NCBI RefSeq assembly: GCF_020519665.1
Contig: NZ_CP084703.1
Coordinates: 1,984,001-2,048,000 of the forward strand
Origin: Bacillus shivajii
Lineage (GTDB): Bacteria; Bacillota; Bacilli; Bacillales; Salisediminibacteriaceae
Direction: 5' to 3'
DNA: 64,000 nt
Part shown: positions 53,540-62,518 of the stretch, in pieces
Position numbering within the stretch: position 1 is the stretch's first letter
Layout of the letters: the number at the start of each line of letters is the position of its first letter
Notes under the pieces: generated by a model
The model's database searches: none
What the model was told of the DNA's origin: nothing
The model's input: the letters and a program-made list of their open reading frames with translations, nothing else
Program-made: the position numbers and the translations under genes

Positions 53540-54367
53540 CTGTTCTATCAGCTCATTCACTTCAAACATATAAATGTCTTCAAACTTGTTATTTAGTACC
53601 CCGTAAAAATAGGCGATCGGACGATGAATGGTCTTCTTTTTCATGGTACGAACAGTTTGTTTAAAGGCTTTGATAGCGGTGTCGATCATGAGGTTCTGTT
53701 CAGTTTCGTAGTTATTTTTATACGCACAAATACGTACCATTCGCCAATAACTTTCAATCGTGTCAGCACAGTCAAAGAAATTTTTTGCGAGGTTTTGAAA
53801 AGAGTAAGGGACATAGTCACTTGTATACGAGTGGTCCAACGACTCTTTACGTTTATTTAATAATTTATTAGTTTTATACTCTTTAGTTTTTATTAGGTGG
53901 TTCAATTTTTGCTGGTACGGTGGTTCATTTGAATGTAAGCGACGTTTAGGGACATAGGACTGAGCTAGTCCAGATTGTTTTTTTCGAGAAGATGAACCAC
54001 CATCATTCGGATATGGCTGGAACACATATAAGTTACTTGACTGGCCGCCGCTAGTTCGTTTCAGCGTGTATGTCTTGATCATACCGATCTTCTTCGCTTT
54101 CGATACCATTCTCTTAAATGTAGAGCGTGAAATACCATTGCCACCATATTCTTCATGAATGACTTTAAGGATTGTTGCAATCTTCACATTGGACACACCG
54201 ACAACTTTCACACTATAACGAGTTAAAAAAGTAAGCGCCAACTTTTCTCCTTTCGTAAAATAGCGGTCATATTGATTCATCCATTGATTGATCGCTTCAT
54301 TAAAAGATGATACATCCTCAAACGTTGAATACTCCGCAAAAATCGTTACTTGTCCATTTTCCATCAT
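53534..54367 (-). CDS. HTH replication/partition-like protein of bacilli
   Basis: About 277 residues. Residues 40-120 read KGEKLALTFLTRYSVK, then VSNVKIATILKVIHEEYGG and SRSTFKRMVSKAKKIGMIK, a winged-helix DNA-binding region like that in many plasmid- or phage-borne helix-turn-helix proteins. A basic linker (RKKQSGLAQSYVPKRR) follows, then a helical C-terminal domain with no recognised match. Its stop codon is provided by a palindrome, so the true end may have been altered. ATG at 54367 has GGGGGAG upstream on the minus strand. Mobile-element origin is possible. Confidence 0.7.
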   Translation of the reverse strand: MMENGQVTIFAEYSTFEDVSSFNEAINQWMNQYDRYFTKGEKLALTFLTRYSVKVVGVSNVKIATILKVIHEEYGGNGISRSTFKRMVSKAKKIGMIKTYTLKRTSGGQSSNLYVFQPYPNDGGSSSRKKQSGLAQSYVPKRRLHSNEPPYQQKLNHLIKTKEYKTNKLLNKRKESLDHSYTSDYVPYSFQNLAKNFFDCADTIESYWRMVRICAYKNNYETEQNLMIDTAIKAFKQTVRTMKKKTIHRPIAYFYGVLNNKFEDIYMFEVNELIEQQ

Positions 54368-54594
54368 ATTGATCTCCCCCTTCATAAGAATAGATACATC
54401 CAAACTTCAAAAAAGGGGAGGGTTATTTTAAAATTTTTTACGTTTTGAGATAAACGGCTGAGTTTTCTACAACTTAGAAACAGTGTAGTATGGACAATCC
54501 TACAAAACAACGATTGTTATATGCTGAAAAACTTACGTTGCCATTAGGTAATATTCCTGATACGCTGAAGCTCAACTTGGATAATAATAAGTTA

Positions 54595-54624
54595 CCAGTC
54601 ATAACTTACAGGTGACTGGCAGTT
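54595..54624 (+). terminator. Possible terminator in a non-coding region
   Basis: CCAGTCA pairs with TGACTGG around 11 nt, followed by CAGTTTT. No gene is seen immediately to its left. Confidence 0.45.
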
Positions 54625-54694
54625 TTATGCTGTAAAACAAACGTATTTTAGGGAGAAATGAGACCCTGTCTACCTAAAAAACAACATATTTGTT

Positions 54695-54915
54695 AAAACA
54701 ATGGCGGCGACTCCCAGAGGATCAGCGACGAGCAATACTTCTTCGAACTGCTTCGAGCTGCGACGAGTAACCGCAGGAGCACTGTTTATCTGTGACGAGT
54801 AATCGCAGGAGCAACGAGCTGAAGATCCACTTAGGCGAAGAGTAATCGAACCTAAGTTAGCTGAAGACAAGCCCTCGGGAAAGCGTCCGTCTGAAGTGAA
54901 GTTCACGCTCACCAT
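54695..54915. repeat. Dispersed GC-rich intergenic repeat, copy 1
   Basis: GGCGGCGACTCCCAGAGG, GCGACGAGTAACCGCAGGAG, GACGAGTAATCGCAGGAGC, GAGCTGAAGATCCACTT and AAGCGTCCG blocks also occur at 59.39-59.73 kb. From memory, very similar intergenic sequences (ending in AAGCGTCCGCC) are common in bacilli. The higher GC content stands out from the flanks. Confidence 0.8.
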
Positions 54916-55142
54916 TCGAAATTTCACACCTTATTTTGAGTTATGACATTCATTCAGTTATGAAATTGATTCAGATAAATAATTCGATGAAAAGAGGTGT
55001 GCGTTCTAAAATTCCTTATCATTGGCCAGGAACCATCACGTGCTCCCTATACGGATGAAACGTGTATGTTGAAATGCAATTAAAGGTAAACTATCTGTTA
55101 ATGGTTTGGTCGAATATATAAAGAGAAGAGAGGGAAAATGAT

Positions 55143-55586
55143 TTGAGTAATTATGAAGAAAGAACAGATTTACCTGCGAATTTTGATGAATTAAAAAAGT
55201 CCATCAATAGAAAAGCGAATTGGCGGGAACGGTTGGATGCGGTAGAAGAGTTAGCGAAGTGGAAATCGAGAGAGACGATTGAATTATTAAAGCATAGTAT
55301 GGCAGGTGATTCGGTCTATAAAGTTCGAGAAGCTGCTTACCGGCAACTTCTAGACTTAGGGGAAAAGGTGACGATGCCTGAAAGGAAAGAAGGCGACGCC
55401 ATTAAAGGTACGAAAAAAATTCTTGTTCGCATAAAAAAGAGCCTGCCTAAGGATCACTCCTATGAAGATTTTAAAGAAAAACTGAAAAAGATGAGAATTG
55501 ATGTGTATGATACATATGAAGGAGAGAAGGGTGCGGATTTTGATAAGTGGCTTGAGCAGTTGTGGTCTGAATTACGGACGAGATAA
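55143..55586 (+). CDS. HEAT-repeat protein (147 aa)
   Basis: TTG start with AGAGGGAAAATGA upstream. Residues 25-80 read WRERLDAVEELAKWKSRETIELLKHSM and YKVREAAYRQLLDL, two HEAT-type helical pairs. The C-terminal half is charged (YEDFKEKLKKMRIDVYDTYEG). Members of this group occur widely in bacilli without known function. It stands upstream of the DbpA gene but 142 nt separate them. Confidence 0.7.
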   Translation: MSNYEERTDLPANFDELKKSINRKANWRERLDAVEELAKWKSRETIELLKHSMAGDSVYKVREAAYRQLLDLGEKVTMPERKEGDAIKGTKKILVRIKKSLPKDHSYEDFKEKLKKMRIDVYDTYEGEKGADFDKWLEQLWSELRTR

Positions 55587-55728
55587 TGTAAAAGTCAGTT
55601 CAATAAGCTCTGCTTTAGTGAAGTCCAAACTGCATGGACTCCACCTGGAAAGCGAGTTTCTGAAGCGAAAATCAACATTACCAATGAACAAAGCATGAAT
55701 AGAAATTATAAAAAAATGGGGTCAGGGT

Positions 55729-57174
55729 ATGAGTGAACGAAATTTTGCTGAGTATCAATTAAGTGAGGAAATAAATCGGGCACTTTCATTAATGAAATAT
55801 GAAATGCCAACAGAGGTTCAAAGGGAAGTCATTCCACTAGCCATGAAAATGGAAGATCTAGTAGTTAAATCTCAAACGGGTAGCGGAAAAACTGCGGCCT
55901 TTGGAATCCCTATTTGTGAAATGATGAATTGGGAGGAAAGAAATCCCCAAGCATTAATTCTCACACCAACAAGGGAGCTTGCTGTTCAAGTTCGAGAGGA
56001 TATTGCAAATATTGGTAGATTTAAGCGGATCAAAGCCATGGCTGTTTATGGAAAAGAGCCCTTCTCGAAACAAAAAGAGGAATTGAAACAAAGGAATCAT
56101 GTTGTTGTTGGGACACCTGGACGGGTATTGGACCATATGGAAAGAGAAACCTTAGCATTGGATGAAATTGAGTATCTCGTTATTGATGAAGCAGATGAGA
56201 TGCTAAATATGGGTTTCATCAACGATGTGGAAGCGATTATTAAGGCACTTCCTGCCAACAGAGTGACGATGGTGTTTTCTGCAACGTTGCCTAAAGATGT
56301 GGAAAATCTTTGTCATAAATATATGGAAAATCCCCAGCATATTGAGGTAGCGTCTTCAGGGATTACTACTGCTTCGATTGAACACCATTTAATTAAGGTT
56401 AACCCAAAAGGGAAGTTAACGCTCCTTAAAGATATAACCGTAGTGGAGAATCCAGACAGTTGTATTATTTTCTGCAATACGAAAGAGCATGTGGATACGG
56501 TGTTTTCCGAATTAGAACGTGCAAATTATTCCTGTGAAAAACTTCATGGTGGATTAGAGCAAGAAAACCGATTCTCCGTCATGGATGGATTTAAGAGGGG
56601 GAATTTCCGTTATCTGGTGGCGACGGATGTTGCTGCTAGGGGAATTGATGTTGACAATGTAACGTTAGTCATTAACTATGACGTCCCCATGGAAAAAGAA
56701 GGTTATGTTCACCGAACAGGAAGAACTGGCCGTTCCGGTAACAAAGGAAAAGCTATTACGTTTGCCACACCAAACGATGGGAAGTACCTTAAAGGGATCG
56801 AGAAGTACATTGGTTTTCCCATACCGGTCATGGAGGCACCTAGCGAGGAGGAAGTTTCTAGAGGGAAAGCTGCTTTTGATGAAAAAATTAGTGGCCGTCG
56901 AGTTGTTAGAAATAATAAAACGCAACGGATAAATAAAGATATTATGAAGCTCCATTTTAATGGTGGGAAAAAGAAGAAGCTTCGACCAGTAGATTTTGTT
57001 GGAACGATTGCTAATATTCCTGGGGTGACGGCAGAGGATATTGGGATAATTACTATCCAAGATACGTTAACCTACGTTGATATTCATAATGGAAAAGGAT
57101 CGTTAGTGTTAGAAGCAATGGAACATACAACGATTAAAGGAAAAAAACTGAAGGTTAGCTTAGCCATTAAATAG
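55729..57174 (+). CDS. dbpA: DEAD-box RNA helicase DbpA (YxiN type)
   Basis: 481 residues. All helicase motifs are present: Q-motif region [18 protein letters not shown] (I), PTRELA (Ia), DEADEML (II), SAT (III), ARGIDV and HRTGRTGR (V, VI). The C-terminal 75 residues ([20 protein letters not shown] to LKVSLAIK) are the RNA-recognition domain that targets DbpA/YxiN to hairpin 92 of 23S rRNA, so it should act in large-subunit assembly. The start ATG follows GGGGTCAGGG. This is a typical bacillary YxiN-type length. Confidence 0.93.
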   Translation: MSERNFAEYQLSEEINRALSLMKYEMPTEVQREVIPLAMKMEDLVVKSQTGSGKTAAFGIPICEMMNWEERNPQALILTPTRELAVQVREDIANIGRFKRIKAMAVYGKEPFSKQKEELKQRNHVVVGTPGRVLDHMERETLALDEIEYLVIDEADEMLNMGFINDVEAIIKALPANRVTMVFSATLPKDVENLCHKYMENPQHIEVASSGITTASIEHHLIKVNPKGKLTLLKDITVVENPDSCIIFCNTKEHVDTVFSELERANYSCEKLHGGLEQENRFSVMDGFKRGNFRYLVATDVAARGIDVDNVTLVINYDVPMEKEGYVHRTGRTGRSGNKGKAITFATPNDGKYLKGIEKYIGFPIPVMEAPSEEEVSRGKAAFDEKISGRRVVRNNKTQRINKDIMKLHFNGGKKKKLRPVDFVGTIANIPGVTAEDIGIITIQDTLTYVDIHNGKGSLVLEAMEHTTIKGKKLKVSLAIK

Positions 57175-57390
57175 TTGAACTAGTATAAGGCGCTCAAAAA
57201 AGGAGCGGCAAACCTATGAGATATTAATGCACGAACTGATTCAAAATAATAAAGAATGGCAACAAAGGTTAAAGGCACTAATGAATGAGCACAACTTGGA
57301 GAGATTTATGCCGTTAAAGCATTGTACCATGCTGAAGTTACAGATGGGGGAGGATTAAAAAGTACCGCGTATTTAATTATTGGGTCTGAT

Positions 57391-57419
57391 TTGACTTTAT
57401 GAATTTTCTTTGTTATTCT
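57391..57419 (+). promoter_or_regulatory. Promoter of cspB copy 1
   Basis: TTGACT, 17 nt, TATTCT. Transcription would begin near 57427, leaving a 5' leader of about 115 nt, as expected for cold shock genes with regulated leaders. Confidence 0.6.
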
Positions 57420-57541
57420 AAGAAAGAATTATTTTTGTTCGTGTCTTTAAGGAAAGAATAAGTATTTAAACTTTTCCCCTTTGATAATTGAGCAATAATA
57501 GTATTAAATCGTGGAACAGATCCACACAGGAGGAAACAAAC

Positions 57542-57742
57542 ATGCAACAAGGTACAGTAAAATGGTTTAACGCAGAAAAAGGATTCGGATTCATCGAGGT
57601 AGAAGGTGGAGACGATGTATTCGTACATTTCTCAGCTATTCAAGGCGAAGGGTTTAAAACTTTAGATGAAGGTCAAACAGTTAATTTTGACGTTGAGCAA
57701 GGTCAACGTGGACCTCAAGCTACTAACGTAAACAAAGCATAA
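57542..57742 (+). CDS. cspB: Cold shock protein, copy 1
   Basis: 66 residues, CspB-type single cold-shock domain. RNP1 (KGFGFIEV) and RNP2 (VFVHFSAI) are intact. It binds single-stranded RNA or DNA and acts as an RNA chaperone. It differs from copy 2 only at D40/E and N46/T by my reading. ATG with AGGAGGAAACAAAC upstream, identical in both copies. The two near-identical genes could increase dosage. The symbol denotes the family type, not proven orthology. Confidence 0.93.
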   Translation: MQQGTVKWFNAEKGFGFIEVEGGDDVFVHFSAIQGEGFKTLDEGQTVNFDVEQGQRGPQATNVNKA

Positions 57743-57748
57743 TTATTT

Positions 57749-57776
57749 AAGGACTCTTTTATAGAGTCCTTTTTTT
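57749..57776 (+). terminator. Terminator of cspB copy 1
   Basis: AAGGACTCT pairs with AGAGTCCTT around TTTAT, followed by a T run. Confidence 0.85.
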
Positions 57777-57802
57777 AATAGGTAGGAAAGTATATATTTT
57801 TT

Positions 57803-57971
57803 GGCCCTGGGTAGCTGTCTAGCTCAGCGCCCTATCGACTTGAGAAACTTCCCTCACCTCGTCTACGATAAGTCGAGAATGAAAGACTCGCGTCTTTCAA
57901 CTCTCCTTTATCTCGCTCGGCTCAGTCCAGTTTTCATCGTCGATAAGCGAGGGCGCTTGCGCTTTTCTTTA
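57803..57971. repeat. Inserted palindromic bacillary repeat (bcr-like)
   Basis: Starts GTAGCTGTCTAGCTCAGCGCC and ends GAGGGCGCTTGCGCTTTTC, with GCGCCCTATCGACTT near the left matched by TCGATAAGCGAGGGCGC on the right. From memory, sequences with these ends are frequent non-coding repeats in bacilli. The second copy of the duplication lacks it, so it inserted after the duplication or was lost there. Confidence 0.75.
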
Positions 57972-58056
57972 ATACCTTCATGCCGCACGTCTCAAAGGGA
58001 AAACGCCCTTGAGACATTAAAAAAGAGTGTGGCGGAAGCTAACGCTGTATTTAACA

Positions 58057-58110
58057 AAAGACTTTCAATCAAACCCATAAAGGTTTGATTGAAAGTCTTT
58101 CTTATTTTTT
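58057..58110 (+). terminator. Large hairpin terminator, copy 1
   Basis: A 19-bp perfect stem (AAAGACTTTCAATCAAACC and its complement) around CATAAA, followed by CTTATTTTTT. Present identically apart from one loop base at 59763. Confidence 0.85.
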
Positions 58111-58235
58111 GTACTGTTCGCTGCAAGCTGAAACTTTAATTAAAGAATATGTATAAAAAAAGCTGACTAATTAACGCCGTATCCTAATTAAAACTTAGAT
58201 ATAGACAAATGTTAAAGAAAGTCTATATTTTCGTA

Positions 58236-58343
58236 ATGAATGGATTAGACATTTTAGCCAGCCAAAGAGACAACATGATACAGGTATTAAAATGGTTAGA
58301 TAGAGCATACCATGTTTTCGACAAAAAACCTAATAAAATTTAA
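58236..58343 (+). CDS. Small ORF (35 aa), copy 1
   Basis: ATG to TAA gives NGLDILASQRDNMIQVLKW and DRAYHVFDKKPNKI; a near-identical frame lies at 59943. No ribosome site of good quality. Its conservation between the two copies could be due to recent duplication alone, so it may not be a real gene. Confidence 0.4.
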   Translation: MNGLDILASQRDNMIQVLKWLDRAYHVFDKKPNKI

Positions 58344-58358
58344 ATAAGAGGGGATTAA

Positions 58359-58505
58359 ATGGATAATGGACAGTTACTTAAAATCATCTTAGAACGATTA
58401 GATAAAGTTGACCTGCAGTTTAAAGAAGTGTTAAATAGACAATTTGATCGAATTGAGAAAGGTCAACAGGAAGGTATTAAAAGGTCCTCTTCATTTATTA
58501 TCTAA
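58359..58505 (+). CDS. Small coiled-coil protein (48 aa), copy 1
   Basis: ATG with AGAGGGGATTAA upstream. DNGQLLKIILERLDKVDLQF is predicted helical. The copy at 60066 has diverged (ERFCDVDLQF, shorter end), with changes that keep the frame open, which hints at coding. Function unknown. Confidence 0.5.
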   Translation: MDNGQLLKIILERLDKVDLQFKEVLNRQFDRIEKGQQEGIKRSSSFII

Positions 58506-58578
58506 GAAGGTTGATGGAGTTATTTTATGACGTTGATTATTTAAGTGAGAAAACATGACACAAAAACAAATAGCCTTG

Positions 58579-58642
58579 TAATAAAGTTTCCTGCCCCCCA
58601 GAACGATAAAGCATTAATGTGCTGGGGGTCAGGTGCGTTATT
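58579..58642. repeat. 60-bp palindromic repeat, copy 13
   Basis: TAATAAAGTTTCCTGCCCC, AAAGCATTAATG, CTGGGGGTCAGG and CGTTATT. It lies exactly at the left boundary of the second cspB-locus copy; sequence similarity to copy 1 begins 3-5 bp to its right. Confidence 0.9.
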
Positions 58643-58840
58643 GAAAAAAAGGAGCGGCAAACCTATGAGGTATTAATGCACGAACTGATTCAAAATAATA
58701 AAGAATGGCAACAAAGGTTAAAGGCACTAATGAATGAGCACAACTTGGAGAGATTTATGCCGTTAAAGCATTGTACCATGCTGAAGTTACAGACGGGGGG
58801 AGGATCAGAAAGTACAGCGTACTTAATTAGTAGATCTGAT

Positions 58841-58869
58841 TTGACTTTATGAATTTTCTTTGTTACTAT
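58841..58869 (+). promoter_or_regulatory. Promoter of cspB copy 2
   Basis: TTGACT, 17 nt, TACTAT. The -10 region differs from that of copy 1 (TATTCT) at two of six bases. Confidence 0.6.
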
Positions 58870-58991
58870 AAGGAAGAATTATTTTTGTTCGTGTCTTTAA
58901 GGAAAGATTAAGTATTTAAACTTTTCCCCTTTGATAATTGAGCAATAATAGTATTAAATCGTGGAACAGATCCACACAGGAGGAAACAAAC

Positions 58992-59192
58992 ATGCAACAA
59001 GGTACAGTAAAATGGTTTAACGCAGAAAAAGGATTCGGATTCATCGAGGTAGAAGGTGGAGACGACGTATTCGTACATTTCTCAGCTATTCAAGGCGAAG
59101 GGTTTAAAACTTTAGAAGAAGGTCAAACAGTTACTTTTGACGTTGAGCAAGGTCAACGTGGACCTCAAGCTACTAACGTAAACAAAGCATAA
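58992..59192 (+). CDS. cspB: Cold shock protein, copy 2
   Basis: 66 residues, differs from copy 1 by two residues (Glu for Asp in LEEGQTV, Thr for Asn at VTFDV), both conservative for a CspB. RNP1 and RNP2 motifs are unchanged. Same ribosome site and leader as copy 1. Function as for copy 1. Confidence 0.93.
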   Translation: MQQGTVKWFNAEKGFGFIEVEGGDDVFVHFSAIQGEGFKTLEEGQTVTFDVEQGQRGPQATNVNKA

Positions 59193-59198
59193 TTATTT

Positions 59199-59226
59199 AA
59201 GGACTCTTTTATAGAGTCCTTTTTTT
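59199..59226 (+). terminator. Terminator of cspB copy 2
   Basis: Identical to the copy at 57749: AAGGACTCT with AGAGTCCTT, then Ts. Confidence 0.85.
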
Positions 59227-59335
59227 AATAGGTAGGAATTTATAAAATGACATCTACCTTCATGCCGCACGTCTCAAAGGAAAAACGCCCTTGAGACATT
59301 AAAAAGACTGTGGGGAAGCTAACGCTGTATTTAAC

Positions 59336-59757
59336 GGCTCTTTTCGTATAAATTGTTGCTTTTTAATAACTTAAAGAAGTGAAAGGTGGCGACTCCAGCG
59401 GGAACAGCAACGAGCATTACTTCTTCGAACTGCTTGGAGCTGCGACGAGTAACCGCAGGAGCAACGAGCATTACTTCTTTGAACTGCTTGGAGCTGCGAC
59501 GAGTAACCGCAGGAGCAACGAGCTGAAGATCCACTTCGGAAAGAAAATGCATTTCTTTCCAAAGTTAGCTGAAGCCGTGCCCTCGGCAAAGAAGACACTG
59601 TGAACTGGAACGAAGTGAAGAGTGAACAGATGTCGCACTTGTGCTCTGGAGTGAAAGCGTCCGCCTGTAACGGATTCAAAAAAATTAATTTTTTACTAAA
59701 AGCAACACTCTTTACCTGCGACGAGTAATCGCAGGAGCAATCTTTTAGAAAACAGCC
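59336..59757. repeat. Inserted GC-rich intergenic repeat, copy 2
   Basis: Compared with copy 1 of the duplication, about 420 bp interrupts the sequence after GCTGTATTTAAC. It contains GGTGGCGACTCCAGCGGG, two tandem 54-bp units at 59408-59515 (CAACGAGCATTACTTCTTC, GACGAGTAACCGCAGGAG), GAGCTGAAGATCCACTT and AAGCGTCCGCC, then a third GACGAGTAATCGCAGGAG. It shares most blocks with 54695-54915. Confidence 0.85.
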
Positions 59758-59762
59758 TTAAC

Positions 59763-59812
59763 AAAAGACTTTCAATCAAACCCTTAAAGGTTTGATTGAA
59801 AGTCTTTCTTAT
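59763..59812 (+). terminator. Large hairpin terminator, copy 2
   Basis: Same 19-bp stem as at 58057 with one loop change (CTTAAA), followed by CTTATTTTTT. Confidence 0.85.
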
Positions 59813-59942
59813 TTTTTGTACTGTTCACTGTAAGCTGAATCCTTAATTAAAGAATATGTATAAAAAAAGCTGACTAATTAACGCCGTATCCTAATTAAAA
59901 CTTAGATATAGACAAATGTTAAAGAAAGTCTATATTTTCGTA

Positions 59943-60050
59943 ATGAATGGATTAGACATTTTAGCCAGCCAAAGAGACAACATGATACAGGTATTAAAAT
60001 GGTTAGATAGAGCATACCATGTTTTCGACAAAAAACCTAATAAAATTTAA
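59943..60050 (+). CDS. Small ORF (35 aa), copy 2
   Basis: Encodes the same 35 residues as the frame at 58236. See that entry for the doubt about coding. Confidence 0.4.
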   Translation: MNGLDILASQRDNMIQVLKWLDRAYHVFDKKPNKI

Positions 60051-60065
60051 ATAACAGGTGATTAA

Positions 60066-60197
60066 ATGGATAATGGACAGTTACTTAAAATCATCTTAGA
60101 ACGATTTTGTGACGTTGACCTACAGTTTAAAGAAGTGTTAAATAGACTTGATCGAATGGAGAAAACTCAACAGGAAGGTATTAAAAGGTACTCTTAA
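60066..60197 (+). CDS. Small coiled-coil protein (43 aa), copy 2
   Basis: ATG with CAGGTGATTAA upstream (weaker than copy 1). DNGQLLKIILERF then CDVDLQFKEVLNRLDRMEK. One 3-nt deletion and several substitutions relative to copy 1 keep the frame. Confidence 0.5.
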   Translation: MDNGQLLKIILERFCDVDLQFKEVLNRLDRMEKTQQEGIKRYS

Positions 60198-60257
60198 AGT
60201 TATTGAGTGCATACCAACTTGATGTTGACTATTTTTGCTACCTTTTAAATGTTTTCT

Positions 60258-61043
60258 TTAATTTAAGTGAATCAAGTTTTTCCTTGTCATCCATTCTTTT
60301 ATTAAAGCATTACATGCATGGGGAGATTTTGTAGGAACTTGATGTTTTGTTTTGTCTACATATACAACCTCAACATCCCGGACTAAATGCCGAAACAAAT
60401 ATTGATAAACTTGAATGTAATGATCGTCAGCACCGTAAATTTTTAATAATGGGACATTCAATTGATGTAACCGGTTTAAGCAGCTGTGATGTAAACCAAG
60501 ATGGTATTGGCTTGCTAACATTTGTGGATCTGTTCGTTTAATTTCTTGATACAACTCATCAGCATGTTGTTTATCAGTAAAATGATTTTTGGCAAGTGCT
60601 GTTGCAAGTAGTGTCATTAACTCATTTTTGGCAGCCCATATACCTATTTGATATTCCTTCTCTAGTAAAAAGGTTTTTACTTCAGGGTAACCGCCAATGA
60701 GGATAAGCCCTAATGTTTTTTCAGGATACGTGAGCGCAAATTCTTGGGCGATCAGTGCCCCGTTTGAATAACCACAAACAATAGCATTGTCCACATTATT
60801 GGCATCTAAGACTCGTTTCACGTCGTAAGTAAGTTGTGACATCGTAATTGGTTCAGAGCTTCGATCACTGCGACAATCACCTCTTATATCAAACATGATG
60901 AGCATGCATACATCCATTAAAGGAATTTGATAACGAAAGGCCAGATGCCCAACTCCAGGAGGTGGAATAAGGATAACGGGTGTTCCCTTTCCTATGGTTT
61001 CATAGTAAATAGCTGGTTGGCGCTTTTGTTTCGCATACGGCAT
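60258..61043 (-). CDS. Alpha/beta hydrolase
   Basis: 261 residues from ATG at 61043, which has AAGGAGGTG about 9 nt upstream; a GTG at 61055 would be inside that site. The nucleophile elbow GYSNG has S93; oxyanion HG-equivalent is PPPGVGH; Asp in YGADDHYI and His in KTKHQVP complete the triad. Family with esterases and peptidases; the substrate is unknown. No signal peptide. Confidence 0.88.
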   Translation of the reverse strand: MPYAKQKRQPAIYYETIGKGTPVILIPPPGVGHLAFRYQIPLMDVCMLIMFDIRGDCRSDRSSEPITMSQLTYDVKRVLDANNVDNAIVCGYSNGALIAQEFALTYPEKTLGLILIGGYPEVKTFLLEKEYQIGIWAAKNELMTLLATALAKNHFTDKQHADELYQEIKRTDPQMLASQYHLGLHHSCLNRLHQLNVPLLKIYGADDHYIQVYQYLFRHLVRDVEVVYVDKTKHQVPTKSPHACNALIKEWMTRKNLIHLN

Positions 61044-61492
61044 TACTTTACGCACCTCCTTATGAAGCGATTCTAAAACGATGTCATATTATGTTATTCC
61101 CAACATATCTAGGGATATTAGATCCTCCAACATTTTCTGACTGGTAGTAAAACTTTCAAGAGAATTTTCTTTAGGAGTTGGCATAATAAAAGAGGTGAAT
61201 CTAATTCTTTAGGTGATGTATATGTTTTATAGTATTTTGGGGAAATTATCGTGTTCATTGCTTCTAACACAGAGCTAATATCAAATCTTTAGTAACCAAT
61301 AATACTATCAAACTAAGTTTCTTCTTGGCTGTAATGGGGATAAACAATTAAAGGATGTTATGTATTTCTATTCTCATACATACTTTGGACTCAGATCATA
61401 AGGAATCACTCCATAGGATAAGCAAATTACTCATCCATGTTGGAGGACTCCTTATTTAGAGTGGAATACTTAGGCTCTTCATTTACTTATTA
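61044..61492. other. Intergenic region, no gene recognised
   Basis: No reading frame with a ribosome site and no known repeat was found. It contains the divergent upstream region of the hydrolase and the downstream side of the Asn-rich gene. Confidence 0.4.
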
Positions 61493-61687
61493 TTAGTTAT
61501 TACGGTTGTTACGATTGTTTCTGTTATTACGATTGTTTAAATCTTGAGCATCATTTTCATTAGCAAACTCTACATTGTTGTTATTTAAATCATTGTTGTT
61601 ATTTAAATCATTGTTGTTATTTAAATCATTGTTGTTTTGGTCGTTACGACGGTTATTACGGTTGTTACGGTTGTTGTTGTTAGCCAT
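61493..61687 (-). CDS. Asparagine-rich repeat protein (64 aa)
   Basis: ATG with AGGAGGTGAAAAG upstream, a strong ribosome site, so the gene is probably real. More than half of residues are Asn. It has two repeat types: NNR triplets at both ends and three tandem LNNNND units (18-bp DNA repeats). Only the central EFANENDAQ is not repetitive. Such low-complexity proteins in bacilli are often spore-coat or surface proteins; that is inference. Repeat number may vary between strains. Confidence 0.65.
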   Translation of the reverse strand: MANNNNRNNRNNRRNDQNNNDLNNNNDLNNNNDLNNNNVEFANENDAQDLNNRNNRNNRNNRNN

Positions 61688-61928
61688 GACCTTTTCACCT
61701 CCTTAACACAAGGTTATTTTGTCAGGGAGGGGAGGTTTTAATTCTCTTTAGTAGGTATTTGCAGATTGTTACTTTTTGGTACTCCATTCGATTTTTAGAG
61801 GTAAATAACTTCGAGAAAGTTGGAAATAATTTATGAAGACTTCCTTTTCGTAATCTCACCCCATTATGGTAAAGAAGCTCTCAAGTGAGGGCTTCTTTTC
61901 AAACCAATTTTTTCAGAGGAGTGTTTGC

Positions 61929-62516
61929 ATGTTTTTCGATTTCATTTGGGAATCCATTATCTTAGTCTTTACGGGATTTCTACTCCTTAGGATATCAGGT
62001 AGAAAATCAATTGCACAAATGACTATTACAACTACAGTTGTGATGATTTCAATTGGTGCAATCATTGTTAAACCAATTATAGAAGATAGTATTATACGAA
62101 CAATTCTGACGATTGCCATGTTTATTGGAATACTTATATTCATTGAGTATCTACAAGTCAAATTTAACTCTCTTGAGAAAATATTTACAGGTAAGGCAAT
62201 CCCTGTAATCGAAAATGGTCAAGTAAATATTCAGAACTTAAAAAAAATGCGTTTAACCGTCGATAAATTAGAAATGCAGGTCCGCCAAAATGGTATTTCT
62301 AATTTAACCGATATTAAGAATGCTACGATTGAGCCTAATGGTCAGTTAGGATATGAACTTGTGCCAGATGCAAGACCGCTAACGGTAGGAGAGTTTAAAA
62401 AATTGATGGGTGGAATGATATTGCAACAAAATCAAACACCAGATATTGATGGAAGCCTCTTTTATGAAGTCAAAAAGAAAAAACATGCTTTCCCTAATCC
62501 TGATGATTTAAATTAA
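61929..62516 (+). CDS. YetF/DUF421-family membrane protein
   Basis: 195 residues from ATG at 61929, which has AGAGGAG 8 nt upstream; the frame is open to 61866, but that start lies before a hairpin (GAAGCTCTC with GAGGGCTTC at 61872-61893). Three membrane segments at the N-terminus, then a cytoplasmic domain with GKAIPVIENGQVNIQNLKKMRLTVDKLEMQ, typical of DUF421. YetF-type proteins are linked to spore germination complexes in bacilli. A hairpin repeat starts 4 nt after the stop. Confidence 0.88.
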   Translation: MFFDFIWESIILVFTGFLLLRISGRKSIAQMTITTTVVMISIGAIIVKPIIEDSIIRTILTIAMFIGILIFIEYLQVKFNSLEKIFTGKAIPVIENGQVNIQNLKKMRLTVDKLEMQVRQNGISNLTDIKNATIEPNGQLGYELVPDARPLTVGEFKKLMGGMILQQNQTPDIDGSLFYEVKKKKHAFPNPDDLN

Positions 62517-62518
62517 GA

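Larger units (their letters stand above)
57193..58505. repeat. cspB-locus tandem duplication, copy 1
   Basis: The segment from AAAAAAGGAGCGGCAAACC to the 48-aa small gene is repeated at 58645-60197, offset 1450 bp at the cspB gene. Identity is high over the promoter, csp gene, terminator, big hairpin and two small genes. This copy carries its own 170-bp insertion (57803-57971) that the other lacks. Confidence 0.9.
58645..60197. repeat. cspB-locus tandem duplication, copy 2
   Basis: Repeats 57193-58505. It has a 420-bp insertion (59336-59757) of the GC-rich intergenic repeat and lacks the 170-bp insertion found in copy 1. The left end starts at palindrome copy 13. Confidence 0.9.

Noticed and set aside
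57801-58088. A 95-codon frame over the inserted repeat in cspB copy 1
   Set aside because: It lies entirely in a palindromic repeat and a terminator, has no ribosome site, and is absent from the paralogous copy.
59331-59679. Overlapping frames on both strands across 59331-59679
   Set aside because: They are translations of the GC-rich repeat, with repeated peptide blocks that follow the 54-bp DNA duplication. No ribosome site.
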